A stretch of DNA of 19,370 bases from Neptuniibacter sp. (GTDB taxonomy: Bacteria; Pseudomonadota; Gammaproteobacteria; Pseudomonadales; Balneatricaceae), in NCBI GenBank assembly GCA_030149405.1, contig JASBRM010000015.1:1-19370 (forward strand), read 5' to 3'. Every line of letters starts with the position of its first letter. Within the stretch, counting starts at the first letter, position 1. Below the pieces are notes generated by a model, which saw only the letters and a list, made by a program, of their open reading frames with translations, did not search any database and had not been told where the DNA came from. Position numbers and translations under genes: made by a program. This document shows, in pieces, positions 7,723-16,766 of this stretch.

Positions 7723-8259
7723 TTAAAACCCTACATTCTGCCAAGTAAACCTATACTCGGGGACTAAAGTTAACGCCGCAGGCAATCCCCTTTCACTTTT
7801 GCCACCAATCAATGACAGCTGAAGCTTATAAACCAGAATATCTTTCTGGTTATATGTGTTATTCAATTCTCCCGTATGCTTTACTCGGTAGACCAAACGC
7901 TTTGTGTCTACCAGATAACACCACCGGGCCTGGCCGCATTTAGACAACTGGTCACTGCTGAGTTCCCCCTGATAATTTTCAGGTACCAACTCAATCAAAT
8001 CCAACGGATTTCTTTGCTCAACCTCGGTACGAGAAACCTGTTTCCCTATGGCATACCACTCAGCGACGTTTAAAGTCAGTTGAGCCTGCACCCTGTTCAA
8101 AGTCCTGACAAAATCAGACCGTTCCACACTTTCATTCATGGCCGAAAGGTATTTGTATGAGATTGCATAGAGAATCATCATAATCACGATGACCCATATA
8201 AACTCATACATCGAGATTCCTTTCTCCCGACTTCTTATACCAGCTAATTCTTTAGCCAT
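7723..8259 (-). CDS. mshF: MSHA biogenesis protein MshF, with pseudopilin-like N-terminus
   Basis: A 178-residue protein placed between mshG and the pilin gene, exactly where MshF lies in Vibrio-type clusters; position is the main ground for the name. The N-terminus REKG followed by ISMYEFIWVIVIMMILYAISYKYL resembles a class III prepilin site: Gly14 at -1 and Glu19 at mature position 5, then a single membrane helix. The rest is soluble and ends KLQLSLIGG...EYRFTWQNVGF. Two cysteines (KCGQARWC, about 108-114) may pair. The start ATG 8259 overlaps mshG by 8 bases; no strong ribosome-binding site is seen. The exact function is not known to me. Confidence 0.78.
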   Translation of the reverse strand: MAKELAGIRSREKGISMYEFIWVIVIMMILYAISYKYLSAMNESVERSDFVRTLNRVQAQLTLNVAEWYAIGKQVSRTEVEQRNPLDLIELVPENYQGELSSDQLSKCGQARWCYLVDTKRLVYRVKHTGELNNTYNQKDILVYKLQLSLIGGKSERGLPAALTLVPEYRFTWQNVGF

Positions 8260-9484
8260 TGATAGTCGTGCTCAGTTCCCAAAGCGGCAGGAATACTCCT
8301 AGAGCCAAAACTAAAACCATCGCGCCAATAGCAACAATCAGGATCGGTTCAATGGCACTGGTCAGGTTTTTCAGGTCGTATTCAACTTCCTGTTCATAAA
8401 ACCCAGCTGCCTCTTCAAGCATCTGATCTACCCGACCAGTTTCCTCGCCTACTGCCAGCATCTGCATCACCAATGGGCTGAACATTTGGGCCTGGTGGGC
8501 GGTTTGAGTAAATGATTCACCACGCTCAATACCCATACGCATGTTTGCCACTTTATCTCCGATAAAGCGATTACCAACGGCGTTAGCGACTACCGCAAGC
8601 CCCTGCTCAATCGGCACACCTGCCTTCATAACAATACTGAATGTACGGGAAAATCGACCCAGAACGATTCTGTAAAGTATCGGCCCTATTACGGGAAACT
8701 TAAGCTTGCGCCGGTCCCAGGAAATACGCCCTGTTTCTGTCTTCAACCATTGCCTGAAGGCGACAACTGCAATTACCAATGCCCCTAAAATGAGATACCA
8801 CCAGTCCAGAGTAAAATCAGAAATGCCTATAAGGATCTGTGTTTGTATTGGTAGTTCACCACCAAAGCTCGCAAATACAGACTTGAATGCTGGAATAACA
8901 AATACATTGATAATGGCGACCGCAGCAGCAATGGCGATTAAAACAAACATCGGGTACCGCGTGGCTTGCTTTACGTTTTTGATGGTCTGGCGTTCCAGTT
9001 CTAAATAAGCCGCCATCTGCTTAAAGGATTGATCCAACTGCCCCGTATTTTCGCCAATATGAATAATACTGAGATACAGCTCATTAAACACTTTAGGGTG
9101 TTTTGCCAGTGCAGATGAAAGTGCGTGGCCCTTTTCCAGATCACTCGCGAGATCATTCAATGTGTCTGCCAGCAGCTGGTTCGTGACTGTATTCGCCAAG
9201 CCTCGCATGGCACGGGTAATTGGTACACCCGCTTTGGTCAGACTGTACATCTGACGGCTGAACATAATCAGCTCATCAATGGTGATCTTTTGGAAGAGTT
9301 TAATCTCAATGTCACGACTGCTCTTGCCGGAACTTGTAGCTTCCTGCGCAGCCTCTTTGATACTGATCGGAGTAATGCCATCCGCAGCAAGCTGAGACGC
9401 AACCAAAGAAGGCGTACCTGCTTCCAGCAGGCCGCTTACCTCTTCACCATCTCTGTTTCGTCCACGATAACTAAAGGTTGGCAT
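8252..9484 (-). CDS. mshG: MSHA pilus inner-membrane platform protein MshG (PilC/GspF family)
   Basis: A 410-residue polytopic protein on which the extension ATPase acts during pilus assembly. It begins MPTFSYRGRNRDGEEVSGLLEA, the usual PilC/GspF start, and has two T2SSF repeats (about 73-196 and 276-398), each with the family pattern (SLTKAGVPITRAMRGLA and VMKAGVPIEQGLAVVA; IGENTGQLDQSF and VGEETGRVDQML). Predicted membrane helices are near 179-199, 228-244 and 379-402. The family's usual length is about 400. It starts 5 bases after mshE ends and overlaps mshF by 8 bases, consistent with tight co-translation of motor parts. Confidence 0.95.
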   Translation of the reverse strand: MPTFSYRGRNRDGEEVSGLLEAGTPSLVASQLAADGITPISIKEAAQEATSSGKSSRDIEIKLFQKITIDELIMFSRQMYSLTKAGVPITRAMRGLANTVTNQLLADTLNDLASDLEKGHALSSALAKHPKVFNELYLSIIHIGENTGQLDQSFKQMAAYLELERQTIKNVKQATRYPMFVLIAIAAAVAIINVFVIPAFKSVFASFGGELPIQTQILIGISDFTLDWWYLILGALVIAVVAFRQWLKTETGRISWDRRKLKFPVIGPILYRIVLGRFSRTFSIVMKAGVPIEQGLAVVANAVGNRFIGDKVANMRMGIERGESFTQTAHQAQMFSPLVMQMLAVGEETGRVDQMLEEAAGFYEQEVEYDLKNLTSAIEPILIVAIGAMVLVLALGVFLPLWELSTTING

Positions 9485-9489
9485 TCAGA

Positions 9490-11271
9490 TTATTCCAGTT
9501 CAAATCCAGTCGTATTTTCAGCACCATCCGATGCAATATTGAAATCCGGGGCATCCAGATACTGCGATTCATCCAGTTGCTCAGTGACCCGGAAAACTTC
9601 ATCCAGAGTTGTTTCCCCTTTCAACGCTAAGTCCAGAGCACTGTAAACCAGAGGTTTGTAATTCGGGTCTGTTTTAGCGGCCAAATTAAAAGCCGCACTG
9701 TCGTCACGACGCAGTGCGTCTGACATGGCTTCGTTCATTTCCAACAGTTCAAAAATACCGGTTCGGCCTTTGTAACCTGTGTTATTACAGTAGGTACAGC
9801 CACGACCCTTTTTCAAACCAATGTGGTCCAGCCCCAGCTCTTCTTTACGGGAATCCAGCCATAATTGCTCCTGCGGAGTTGGCTGATAGTCTTGCGCACA
9901 ATTGTTACAGATTTTACGTACCAAACGCTGCGCCAGAATGCCGTTTAAAGCAGAAGCAGCAAGATAGCCTTCAATACCTATATCGGTCAGACGCATGGCA
10001 CTGGAAACCGCATCATTGGTATGTAGGGTCGAGAGTACAAAGTGACCCGTCATCGCAGCACGCAGTGCAATCTCAGCCGTTTCAAGATCTCGTATCTCAC
10101 CCACTAACAGGATATCTGGGTCTTGTCGCAGCGTTGCACGCAAAACGGTGGAAAAGTTTAAGCCTATATTGGTTTGTATCTGAACCTGATTAATTCGAGG
10201 CAGGCGGTATTCCACAGGGTCTTCTACAGTGATGATCTTTTTATCGCTGCTGTTCAATTCATTCAACGCCCCATAGAGCGTTGTGGTTTTACCGCTACCC
10301 GTTGGACCTGTTACCAACAGGATTCCATGTGGTTCATGAATTAGCTTACGGATACGCGGCAACATCTCTTCTGGTAGGCCAACCTTCTCAAGACCGATAA
10401 TTCCAGCAGACTGGTCAAGAAGTCGCATAACCACGGACTCGCCAAACTGTATCGGCAATGTCGAAATACGGACATCAATACTGTGGCCGGATACACTGAT
10501 GTTGAAACGGCCATCCTGGGGTAAACGCTTTTCTGAGATGTTCAAAGCCGCCATCAGCTTTAAGCGCAGAACCAAAGCAGAGGCGATACGCTTCTCCTTC
10601 ATAACGTGTTCTTGAAGGACGCCATCAACACGTTGCCGAATACGCAGAACATTTTCATCAGGCTCAATATGGATATCTGAAGCACCGATCTGTACCGCAT
10701 CTTCAAACAGGCTCTTAAGAAGCTTTACTACCGGGACATCAACTTCATCCGTTGCTGTTAATGCCGCAAGGTCAAAGGCATCATCAGCAATTTCTTCATT
10801 TAGCTGGTCTGCCAGATCCTCGATATCGCTGGTTTTACGATACAGAAGGTCCATCGACTGCAGCAACTGGCTTTCAGATACTACGGCAAGCTCAATCGGC
10901 TTTGGCAGGATTCGTTGCAGCTCATCATAAGCAAAGATGTCCATTGGGTCCGACATACCAACAAGAAAGCTGGCCGGATCTTCTTTCAGGACCAATGCCC
11001 GGAAACGGCGCGCCTGAGTTTCAGGCAACGCTAACACGTCCTGTTGATTAAATGAGTAATGCGCCAATTCCACCAGAGGGATATTCAATTGCTGAGAAAG
11101 GAACTCCAGGAACTTCTGTTCCTCTACATATCCCATGGTGACAAGCGTTTTACCAAGCTTCTGACGGGTCTGTTTCTGACGATCCAGAGCTTCCATCAGT
11201 TGAGCTTCAGAAATAACTCCATTCTGAACCAACAGATCACCAATTCGGATTTTCATCTTAGGTGCCGCCAT
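9490..11271 (-). CDS. mshE: MSHA pilus extension ATPase MshE
   Basis: A 593-residue GspE/PilB-family ATPase that powers pilus polymerisation at the inner membrane. Motifs: Walker A GPTGSGKT (322-329), Asp box ITVEDPVEY (347-355), Walker B DILLVGEIRD (386-395) and His box MTGHFVLSTLHTND (407-420). A tetracysteine zinc site is C455/C458 and C492/C495. The N-terminus carries two MshEN repeats, RIGDLLVQNGVISEAQLMEALDRQ-like (9-32) and LGKTLVTMGYVEEQKFLEFLSQQ-like (39-61), separated by a short linker. This matches the c-di-GMP-binding motif described for V. cholerae MshE, so activity is probably controlled by c-di-GMP. Start ATG 11271 follows AGGAGAAAGG; an internal ATG five codons later is less likely. 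Confidence 0.97.
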   Translation of the reverse strand: MAAPKMKIRIGDLLVQNGVISEAQLMEALDRQKQTRQKLGKTLVTMGYVEEQKFLEFLSQQLNIPLVELAHYSFNQQDVLALPETQARRFRALVLKEDPASFLVGMSDPMDIFAYDELQRILPKPIELAVVSESQLLQSMDLLYRKTSDIEDLADQLNEEIADDAFDLAALTATDEVDVPVVKLLKSLFEDAVQIGASDIHIEPDENVLRIRQRVDGVLQEHVMKEKRIASALVLRLKLMAALNISEKRLPQDGRFNISVSGHSIDVRISTLPIQFGESVVMRLLDQSAGIIGLEKVGLPEEMLPRIRKLIHEPHGILLVTGPTGSGKTTTLYGALNELNSSDKKIITVEDPVEYRLPRINQVQIQTNIGLNFSTVLRATLRQDPDILLVGEIRDLETAEIALRAAMTGHFVLSTLHTNDAVSSAMRLTDIGIEGYLAASALNGILAQRLVRKICNNCAQDYQPTPQEQLWLDSRKEELGLDHIGLKKGRGCTYCNNTGYKGRTGIFELLEMNEAMSDALRRDDSAAFNLAAKTDPNYKPLVYSALDLALKGETTLDEVFRVTEQLDESQYLDAPDFNIASDGAENTTGFELE

Positions 11272-11284
11272 AACTGCCTTTCTC

Positions 11285-12658
11285 CTAGCGTCCGGACAAC
11301 GCTTTCACACGCTGCTCCGCATAAGTTTTCAAACTGGCAGTAATGCCTGGTATATGAACAGCACTACGATAAGCCATTAATGCCTCACCATAGCGTTTAT
11401 CAAGTTCAAGTGAATATGCCATCCCAACCCACCAACGGGGCGTATTATTCTGATGCTGCAGTAATGAGTAATAAATCTTTGCAGCTGCCTCATACTGCCC
11501 TTGCTGCTGGTGTGCAGTAGCCAGCAGTTCATGGTATTCAGGGTCTTTACCCACTTCAGGTAGGGATTGTTGAAGTAATACAAGGGATTGCGCTGCATTG
11601 CCTTCCGTTAACAGCAATCTGGATTGCAGCTTTCGTAGAGCTAAATCATCCGGATGGATTTGCAAACTTTCCTGAAGCAGCAATTTAGCATCTCGCCCCA
11701 TGCCTGCAGACAACTGCAAAGTTGCTAAATAACCTCTCGCGGCAGGAGATTTTTCCGGTTCTGCTTTGATTCGCTTCTGCAATATTTCAAGTGCTCTATC
11801 CAGCTGTCCCTTCTGGATTAGCTTTCTGGCTTGAAGGTTTGCTTCTTGATCAGAAACCACTCGTTGCGTTTTTTTGATCGGCTCAGCAGGCTTGGTTTTG
11901 GCCGCTACAGATGCGGTTGTTTCAGTTACCTGCGTTTTAACCAAGGGTTTCGGCTGCTGTGGTTTTTGCTCAACAACAGGCTCTGGTTTCGTTTTAAATT
12001 CAGCTGATGGCTGGGTGGTTGATTCCTGTGGTAGAACACCCAGTATCATTGTTGTTGGTGTATGCTGAACCCTGAAAGCAAACTGACTATCCACTTTTGT
12101 GGTAAGCATCAATTCAGTTCTTGAGTTATCCCGGAAAACATCAATCCTATCAATCAATGGCCCAGATATATTCGGCAGATCAGTTTCCAGCTGTACATCT
12201 TCAAATGCGATGCTGACAGAAGTCGTATCCTGCCCGAGAAGTTGAATATCAGCTTCTCCATCCAACCTTACAACAAGATCCCCGCCCATCTCTGTACCAG
12301 ACCAAAGAATTGAGCGAATGACTGCAGACTGCTTCTCTACCTCTGTAAAGGTAGAGGTTGGCGCATTAATTTCAGCAGGAGGGGTGACTTCGGTTTGTTC
12401 TGAAGTACTTACCTCATTTTGGTGATTTTTTTCAGCAGGTAGCAATTGCTCGAATTGCTCGCTCATTAACAACCAGAGCAATAGACCGAGCCCAACCTAT
12501 GCAACAATGACTAAAGAAAACTTGCCCCCATTGCCACTGTTCGGCTGTCGCTGAAATTCAGCAGTTTGAGCAGCTTTAATAGGTTCAACTGGTCCTGAGA
12601 CGGTGTCTTTTTTATTCCGCTGCTCAAGATCACGAAGCATGTCGTTAACCAGGCTCAT
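11285..12658 (-). pseudogene. mshN: MshN, TPR-containing MSHA biogenesis protein, interrupted by in-frame amber codon
   Basis: Read from ATG 12658, whose ATGA overlaps the mshM stop, the frame gives 457 codons matching MshN: a short cytoplasmic start MSLVNDMLRDLEQRNKK, a membrane helix (about 47-65), a low-complexity Pro/Thr/Lys region, and a TPR domain at the C-terminus (NLQARKLIQKGQLDRALEILQ onward). Codon 54 is TAG (12499-12497), inside the helix: FSLVIVA-stop-VGLGLLLWLLM. The frame is otherwise continuous, with no shift on either side. Restart at TTG 12481 or ATG 12466 would give a 393-398 residue protein with little or no membrane anchor; neither has a good ribosome-binding site. The gene's own terminal stop is also TAG. 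Options are a nonsense mutation that inactivates MshN, readthrough, restart, or a base-call error. Confidence 0.85.
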
Positions 12659-13557
12659 CTGCTCACTCCCAGATAAACCATGGCCGCAGTCACCGCAACA
12701 AACATGCTGATTAACATCGGTAATTGCCAGGCACTTTTGGCTTGCAGGTATACACCCTCGGTATCTTCCACCGCAGACAATACATGCCGGGAGTTCACTG
12801 CACTATCGCCCTTACCATATGCCGCCATAAGCGACTTGTGACTGAGGATATTAACCAGGCGAGGAATACCCCGGGAGGCCTTCGCTATTTTGTTGGCCGC
12901 ATCGCGTTTGAACAATGACACACCGTCATAGCCTGCACGCTGGATACGTTGTTCGATGTAGTGGTGAACCGCTTCATGATCCAGAGGTTTGATTTGATAA
13001 CTAAAGGTGATTCTCTGGAGCAGTTGGCGCAATGAGTCACGTCTTAGCAGTTGATCCAGCTCGGGTTGCCCAAACAAGACTACTTGAAACAATTTAGCTG
13101 ACTCTGTTTCAAGGTTTGTTAATAAGCGCAACGCCTCTATCGTCTCTTCAGGCATCGCCTGAGCTTCATCAACCATCAAAACTACTTTTTTGTTCTTCTG
13201 TGCCAATTCGATAAGACGTAGGTTAATCGCGTTGAGTAATTCAAATTTCTTGAGGCCAGACAGTTCAACGCCTATCTCATGCGCAAAACTGACACGCAGT
13301 TCACTTGGAGTCAGGTGTGGGTTTGGGATATATGCAGTAACATACTCGCCATCATCCAGCGCATTCAGCAACTTGCGGCAGAGAAGTGTTTTACCCGTAC
13401 CTACCTCTCCAACGATTTTTACAAAGCTATCACCGCCAGAAAGGGCGACAAGGACGAGATTCAGAGCCTCATGATGTGTGGGCAAATTCAGGTAAAAGTG
13501 CGTATTTGGCGTTAGCGCAAAAGGCAACTCACTTAAACCAAAATGCTCCGTATACAT
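12655..13557 (-). CDS. mshM: MSHA biogenesis ATPase MshM (ExeA/GspA-type AAA protein)
   Basis: A 300-residue AAA ATPase beginning MYTEHFGLSELPFALTPNTHFYLNL, the hallmark of the ExeA family. Walker A is GEVGTGKT (about 50-57) and Walker B is VVLMVDEAQ (125-133), followed by LRLLTNLETE and SRGIPRLVNILSHKSLMAAY. A single membrane helix lies at the very C-terminus (about 278-298). ExeA relatives help secretin assembly or peptidoglycan passage, fitting its place just after the secretin gene mshL; the precise role is inferred. Start: ATG 13557 is spaced properly from AAAGGTGA. An upstream TTG at 13560 would sit too close to it. Its TGA overlaps the mshN ATG. Confidence 0.93.
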   Translation of the reverse strand: MYTEHFGLSELPFALTPNTHFYLNLPTHHEALNLVLVALSGGDSFVKIVGEVGTGKTLLCRKLLNALDDGEYVTAYIPNPHLTPSELRVSFAHEIGVELSGLKKFELLNAINLRLIELAQKNKKVVLMVDEAQAMPEETIEALRLLTNLETESAKLFQVVLFGQPELDQLLRRDSLRQLLQRITFSYQIKPLDHEAVHHYIEQRIQRAGYDGVSLFKRDAANKIAKASRGIPRLVNILSHKSLMAAYGKGDSAVNSRHVLSAVEDTEGVYLQAKSAWQLPMLISMFVAVTAAMVYLGVSR

Positions 13558-13567
13558 CAAATCACCT

Positions 13568-15139
13568 TTACAGGGATGAGGCTGAATTCAGATTTTGGAA
13601 CGCTCGCAGGCTGCGCTTCAGCTCATTCTGCAAGTTGTCCTGACTTGCCAGAACCGGTCGCAGCATGATGACCAATTCAGTTTTACTGCCCGCCTGGCGT
13701 TTCTGCTGGAACAGCTTACCAACGACGGGCACATCACCAAGACCAGGGGTTTTAGCTTCCGTATCTGTATCAGTGGATTTCATCAAACCGCCAATAACAA
13801 TGACCTGTCCACTGTCAGCCCGAACAATGCTGTCCGATTCCCGAATAGAGCTCAAAGCCAGAGGAATGTTGTACGTATCTGATCCAATGCTGATTTGCTT
13901 CTGCTGATCTACAACCTCAGAAACACTTGGGTGAATATGCAGCACAATATCACCGTCTGCACTGATCTGTGGTGTTACATCAAGAGCAATACCAGAGAAG
14001 AAAGGTGTCAATTCAATACTTGGAGAGGTCGTAGTACTGGTTCCTGTCGTTGTGGTCGTTTCCACCTCAGTCACAAAGAACTCATCGGTACCGACTTTAA
14101 TCACAGCCTTCTGGTTATTTACCGTAGACACTCGAGGGCTGGAGAGAACCTGAACATCACCCTGACTACCCAAAAGCTCAATGACAGCAGCAAAATCACC
14201 CAGACTCAGATCTGCTTTGAAAATACCCGCGATGTTATCGGCATTACTCAGCACTTCAGAAGTCTGACTGAACAGAGCAGTTTTGCCTTCACCCGGTCGA
14301 CCTAAAGCAGACCAGTTCACGCCTGCCTGGAAGCCATTATTAAGAGTCACTTCAAGAATTTTTGCTTCAATGACAACCTGACGATGCAGAATCAGCTCTG
14401 CCTGAGCCAGATACTCACGCACTGTTTCCAACTCACTTGGCAACGCTCTTACAACCACAACACCCGTTTGCGGTGTCACCACAACCTTACGGCCTTCGCC
14501 ACTCACAATGGTGTCCAGAGTACCTTGCAGGCTTCCCCAGAAATCAGTTGATGTTTTGGTACTTATACGGGTACCAATAACTTCCTCTGTGCTGGAATTG
14601 TCACCTGAAGTACTCACAGAGCCGGCACTCACTTGCGTATCAGAACTACCATCTCGCTGAATATCCAGATAGTTGATCTGGAACAGTTCAGTCTGCAGTG
14701 CTGCTGGTAAAACCTGATATAAATTTCCACTGAGCTTAAATTCATAACCATAGACATTATGAACGGCCTGCATGACTTCACTCACAGTAACGCTTTTCAG
14801 ATCTACCGAGATATTTCCGCCAACCTGTTCATGCACAATCATGTTATAGGGCGTACCTTGTACCAGCCCCATGAAAAAGTCTCTGGCTGGCAATGCCTCA
14901 GCAGTAATGTCAAACCGCTCTTCCAGCTTGGTATTAGCACTTTGCAAATCCAGCGGTGGTAGCAAGACCGGAGCCGGTGGTGGCGCTATATCAGCTTTCT
15001 TGGATTCATTGATCTGGATAGCTTCCTCAATTGCAGCGACACCTTCCTGCTGTGTTGTGGTTCCGGCAACAGGCTGTATGCTCTGACAACCAGACAGCAA
15101 CATGGTAGAGGCTGCAACAATGCTTAAGACTTTTTTCAT
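13568..15139 (-). CDS. mshL: MSHA pilus outer-membrane secretin MshL
   Basis: A 523-residue secretin forming the pore through which the pilus leaves the cell. It has a lipoprotein signal peptide, MKKVLSIVAASTMLLSGC, with lipobox L15-S-G-C18, so it is probably lipidated and reaches the outer membrane without needing a separate pilotin. An STN-like domain (about 76-145) is followed by an N1/KH-like domain with a Ser/Thr-rich insert (167-198), and then by the secretin core (255-498). The core includes a Thr-rich gate segment (361-373) and the secretin signature VPVVGKLFQQ (470-479) with the ending TELVIMLRPV. ATG 15139 lies 11 bases after mshK. Confidence 0.95.
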   Translation of the reverse strand: MKKVLSIVAASTMLLSGCQSIQPVAGTTTQQEGVAAIEEAIQINESKKADIAPPPAPVLLPPLDLQSANTKLEERFDITAEALPARDFFMGLVQGTPYNMIVHEQVGGNISVDLKSVTVSEVMQAVHNVYGYEFKLSGNLYQVLPAALQTELFQINYLDIQRDGSSDTQVSAGSVSTSGDNSSTEEVIGTRISTKTSTDFWGSLQGTLDTIVSGEGRKVVVTPQTGVVVVRALPSELETVREYLAQAELILHRQVVIEAKILEVTLNNGFQAGVNWSALGRPGEGKTALFSQTSEVLSNADNIAGIFKADLSLGDFAAVIELLGSQGDVQVLSSPRVSTVNNQKAVIKVGTDEFFVTEVETTTTTGTSTTTSPSIELTPFFSGIALDVTPQISADGDIVLHIHPSVSEVVDQQKQISIGSDTYNIPLALSSIRESDSIVRADSGQVIVIGGLMKSTDTDTEAKTPGLGDVPVVGKLFQQKRQAGSKTELVIMLRPVLASQDNLQNELKRSLRAFQNLNSASSL

Positions 15140-15150
15140 ATCTATCCGAC

Positions 15151-15489
15151 CTATTTAGCACTCTTAGTCTTACTGAACCCCTGACGTCCAGTAAGAGAGA
15201 TAAACTTCTTCTCACCTGATACTTCGAGCTGTACTCCTTTACGGCTCACTGCAACAACTTTCGCACCATCAACGACATCGCCTTCCTGCACTCGCTGACC
15301 ATTTATAACGGCAAGATTATTCTTTTTGCCCGTTATCAACGAGCTAACAAAATATTGCTGTGTTTTTTCAGCTGCATTACCAACTACAACATTAACAGCT
15401 GGCTTAGTTGGGTCCGCTGGTAACGTTTCTGCGTTAATCCCCAGACTCACAAAAGATAAAGCCACATAAGGCACTAGATTTTTAAGCAC
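15151..15489 (-). CDS. mshK: MSHA biogenesis protein MshK (PilP-like)
   Basis: A small periplasmic protein (112 residues from the start chosen), placed between mshJ and mshL as in other MSHA loci. The N-terminus is a signal peptide: MLKNLVPYVALSFVSLGINA then ETLPADPTKP. The C-terminal half (INGQRVQEGDVVDGAKVVAVSRKGVQLEVSGE) is a small beta domain like GspC/PilP HR domains, which bind the secretin; it likely links the inner-membrane complex to MshL. Start: GTG 15489 is preceded by GAGGGG at a good distance and gives the better signal peptide. ATG 15507 would add six residues and has a poor ribosome-binding site. It overlaps mshJ by 8 bases and ends with TAG. Confidence 0.82.
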   Translation of the reverse strand: MLKNLVPYVALSFVSLGINAETLPADPTKPAVNVVVGNAAEKTQQYFVSSLITGKKNNLAVINGQRVQEGDVVDGAKVVAVSRKGVQLEVSGEKKFISLTGRQGFSKTKSAK

Positions 15490-16174
15490 CCAGCCACCCC
15501 TCTTCATAACTCAAGGTATGTATCTGAATTTTAACTTTGGCATTAGGATACTCTTCTACGCCATACTCCAGCAGATCCCAGAAGAAAACACCGTCCAACT
15601 GTTCAACCTTTCGAAGGTAGTCGTAAACTCCCTGATAATTACCTTGCAGCTCAATTTCAAATGGGTGCATATAAATGACAGCCGTAGCAGTATTCGAATT
15701 CTCTGCACTTGCCACTTCATCATCCTCTGTTTGAACAGAGTGCCCCAATTGGACATTTTGCACCGGAAGACTCCGAGCTGATATCAGTTCTGCGCCTTGT
15801 TCATTTTCAAGAACTGAACGTAACAAAGTCAGCATTTGCTGCGGGGAGACCAGATTCTTTGCGGCCTGACGAACATTATCGTTTGCTTCTTTGAGCTGCT
15901 GACGTAAATCTTTCAGTTCTGTTCGAGCTGCAACATTAGGATCTCTCACTTCCTTTTTTTCCAGGAATTCAAGCAAACGTTGCTGATGCGTTAATTCTTT
16001 TTCAATTGCTGCAATTTCCTTTGGCGTGCTCTGAAGTGACTGTAACGGCTGCTCAATTAACAATACATATATAAGGACAACAGGCACGGCAATGGCTGTA
16101 ATTAACAACAGGCTTCTTTCTCGTTTACTGAGCTCATCCCATCGTGCCGACCAACTCTGCCATGTTTTATTCAT
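15482..16174 (-). CDS. mshJ: MSHA biogenesis protein MshJ (PilO-like)
   Basis: A 230-residue bitopic inner-membrane protein: short cytoplasmic N-terminus MNKTWQSWSARWDELSKRERSL, one membrane helix (about 22-40), then a Gln/Glu/Leu-rich coiled-coil (about 50-105) and a ferredoxin-like periplasmic domain (PFEIELQGNYQGVYDYLRKVEQL). This is the PilO/GspM architecture. PilO pairs with PilN in the alignment complex between the ATPase and the secretin. It overlaps the PilN-like gene by 8 bases and mshK by 8. Confidence 0.88.
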   Translation of the reverse strand: MNKTWQSWSARWDELSKRERSLLLITAIAVPVVLIYVLLIEQPLQSLQSTPKEIAAIEKELTHQQRLLEFLEKKEVRDPNVAARTELKDLRQQLKEANDNVRQAAKNLVSPQQMLTLLRSVLENEQGAELISARSLPVQNVQLGHSVQTEDDEVASAENSNTATAVIYMHPFEIELQGNYQGVYDYLRKVEQLDGVFFWDLLEYGVEEYPNAKVKIQIHTLSYEEGWLGA

Positions 16175-16766
16175 TGATACTTAACTCAACTTCAGCCTGA
16201 AATTTCACACCCGAACCTTGGGAGCCTACTTCTAATGCCGTTACCGCCATATTCTCAAAAGGAGTAGTTTTTGCTATCGACTCTAACAATGAAGAGACGG
16301 CAGGCCCATCCGTAGCCCCTCCCACTAATTGGAAAGAGCGATCGTTAGTATTTATAGAAAACTCATTCAACCAACTTTCAGAGCGAGACGATTCGGCAAG
16401 CGCTGAGAGGTAGGAAGAAAAGCTAAGTGATTGTTCAGGATCGATTTGATCCAACAAGCTCATCAAATTTTTTCGATCATCAATCTGACTATTGATCCGC
16501 TTAATTTCAGCTTGTAAATCAGGACTCACTGCTTGCAGGCTAAACTGGTCTTGAAGCTGTTGCACACGCGCTTCTACATTACGCTTTTCAGTCTTTATGC
16601 TTGCCAGATCGGCTTTGTTTTTCTCATCAAGGAATTTCACGCCAAGACCAACAAGCAGAACTAAACCAACTACTGCCAACGCAATAACAGCGTTACCAGT
16701 TAAACTGTTTTTATCGAATGAAGATGTTTTCTTGGTTACACGGTAGAGGTTTATGCGTTGTTTCAT
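16167..16766 (-). CDS. PilN-like MSHA biogenesis protein
   Basis: A 199-residue bitopic protein beginning MKQRINLYRV, close to the PilN motif (INLLPWR) that docks onto PilM. One membrane helix lies at about 26-46, followed by a coiled-coil (50-95) and a small periplasmic domain. It sits between the PilM-like and PilO-like genes, matching the order pilM-pilN-pilO of type IVa systems. Some MSHA loci name a gene here as a second mshI, so I leave the symbol empty. The ATG overlaps the mshI stop (ATGA), and the run of eight G in mshI, 6 bases upstream, probably serves as its ribosome-binding site. Confidence 0.87.
   Translation of the reverse strand: MKQRINLYRVTKKTSSFDKNSLTGNAVIALAVVGLVLLVGLGVKFLDEKNKADLASIKTEKRNVEARVQQLQDQFSLQAVSPDLQAEIKRINSQIDDRKNLMSLLDQIDPEQSLSFSSYLSALAESSRSESWLNEFSINTNDRSFQLVGGATDGPAVSSLLESIAKTTPFENMAVTALEVGSQGSGVKFQAEVELSINE

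Noticed and set aside
9125..9646. Long open frame (173 codons) on the plus strand opposite mshG/mshE
   Set aside because: It lies antisense to two clearly conserved genes and its protein is low in recognisable motifs. It is a by-product of their codon use.
9714..10193. Open frame of 159 codons on the plus strand opposite mshE
   Set aside because: Antisense to the conserved ATPase core of mshE, with no ribosome-binding site or known domain.
11285..12481. Taking mshN as an intact gene starting at TTG 12481
   Set aside because: The upstream frame continues as recognisable MshN sequence to an ATG coupled to mshM, so the short form is the downstream part of an interrupted gene. Restart there cannot be ruled out.
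12497..12499. Genetic-code reassignment of TAG as an explanation
   Set aside because: TAG ends mshO, mshK and mshN in this same window, at positions where the families normally end.
14041..14060. Thr-rich stretch in mshL as a possible repeat tract for slippage
   Set aside because: The codons vary and do not form a simple DNA repeat; such Thr/Ser-rich segments are normal in secretin gates.
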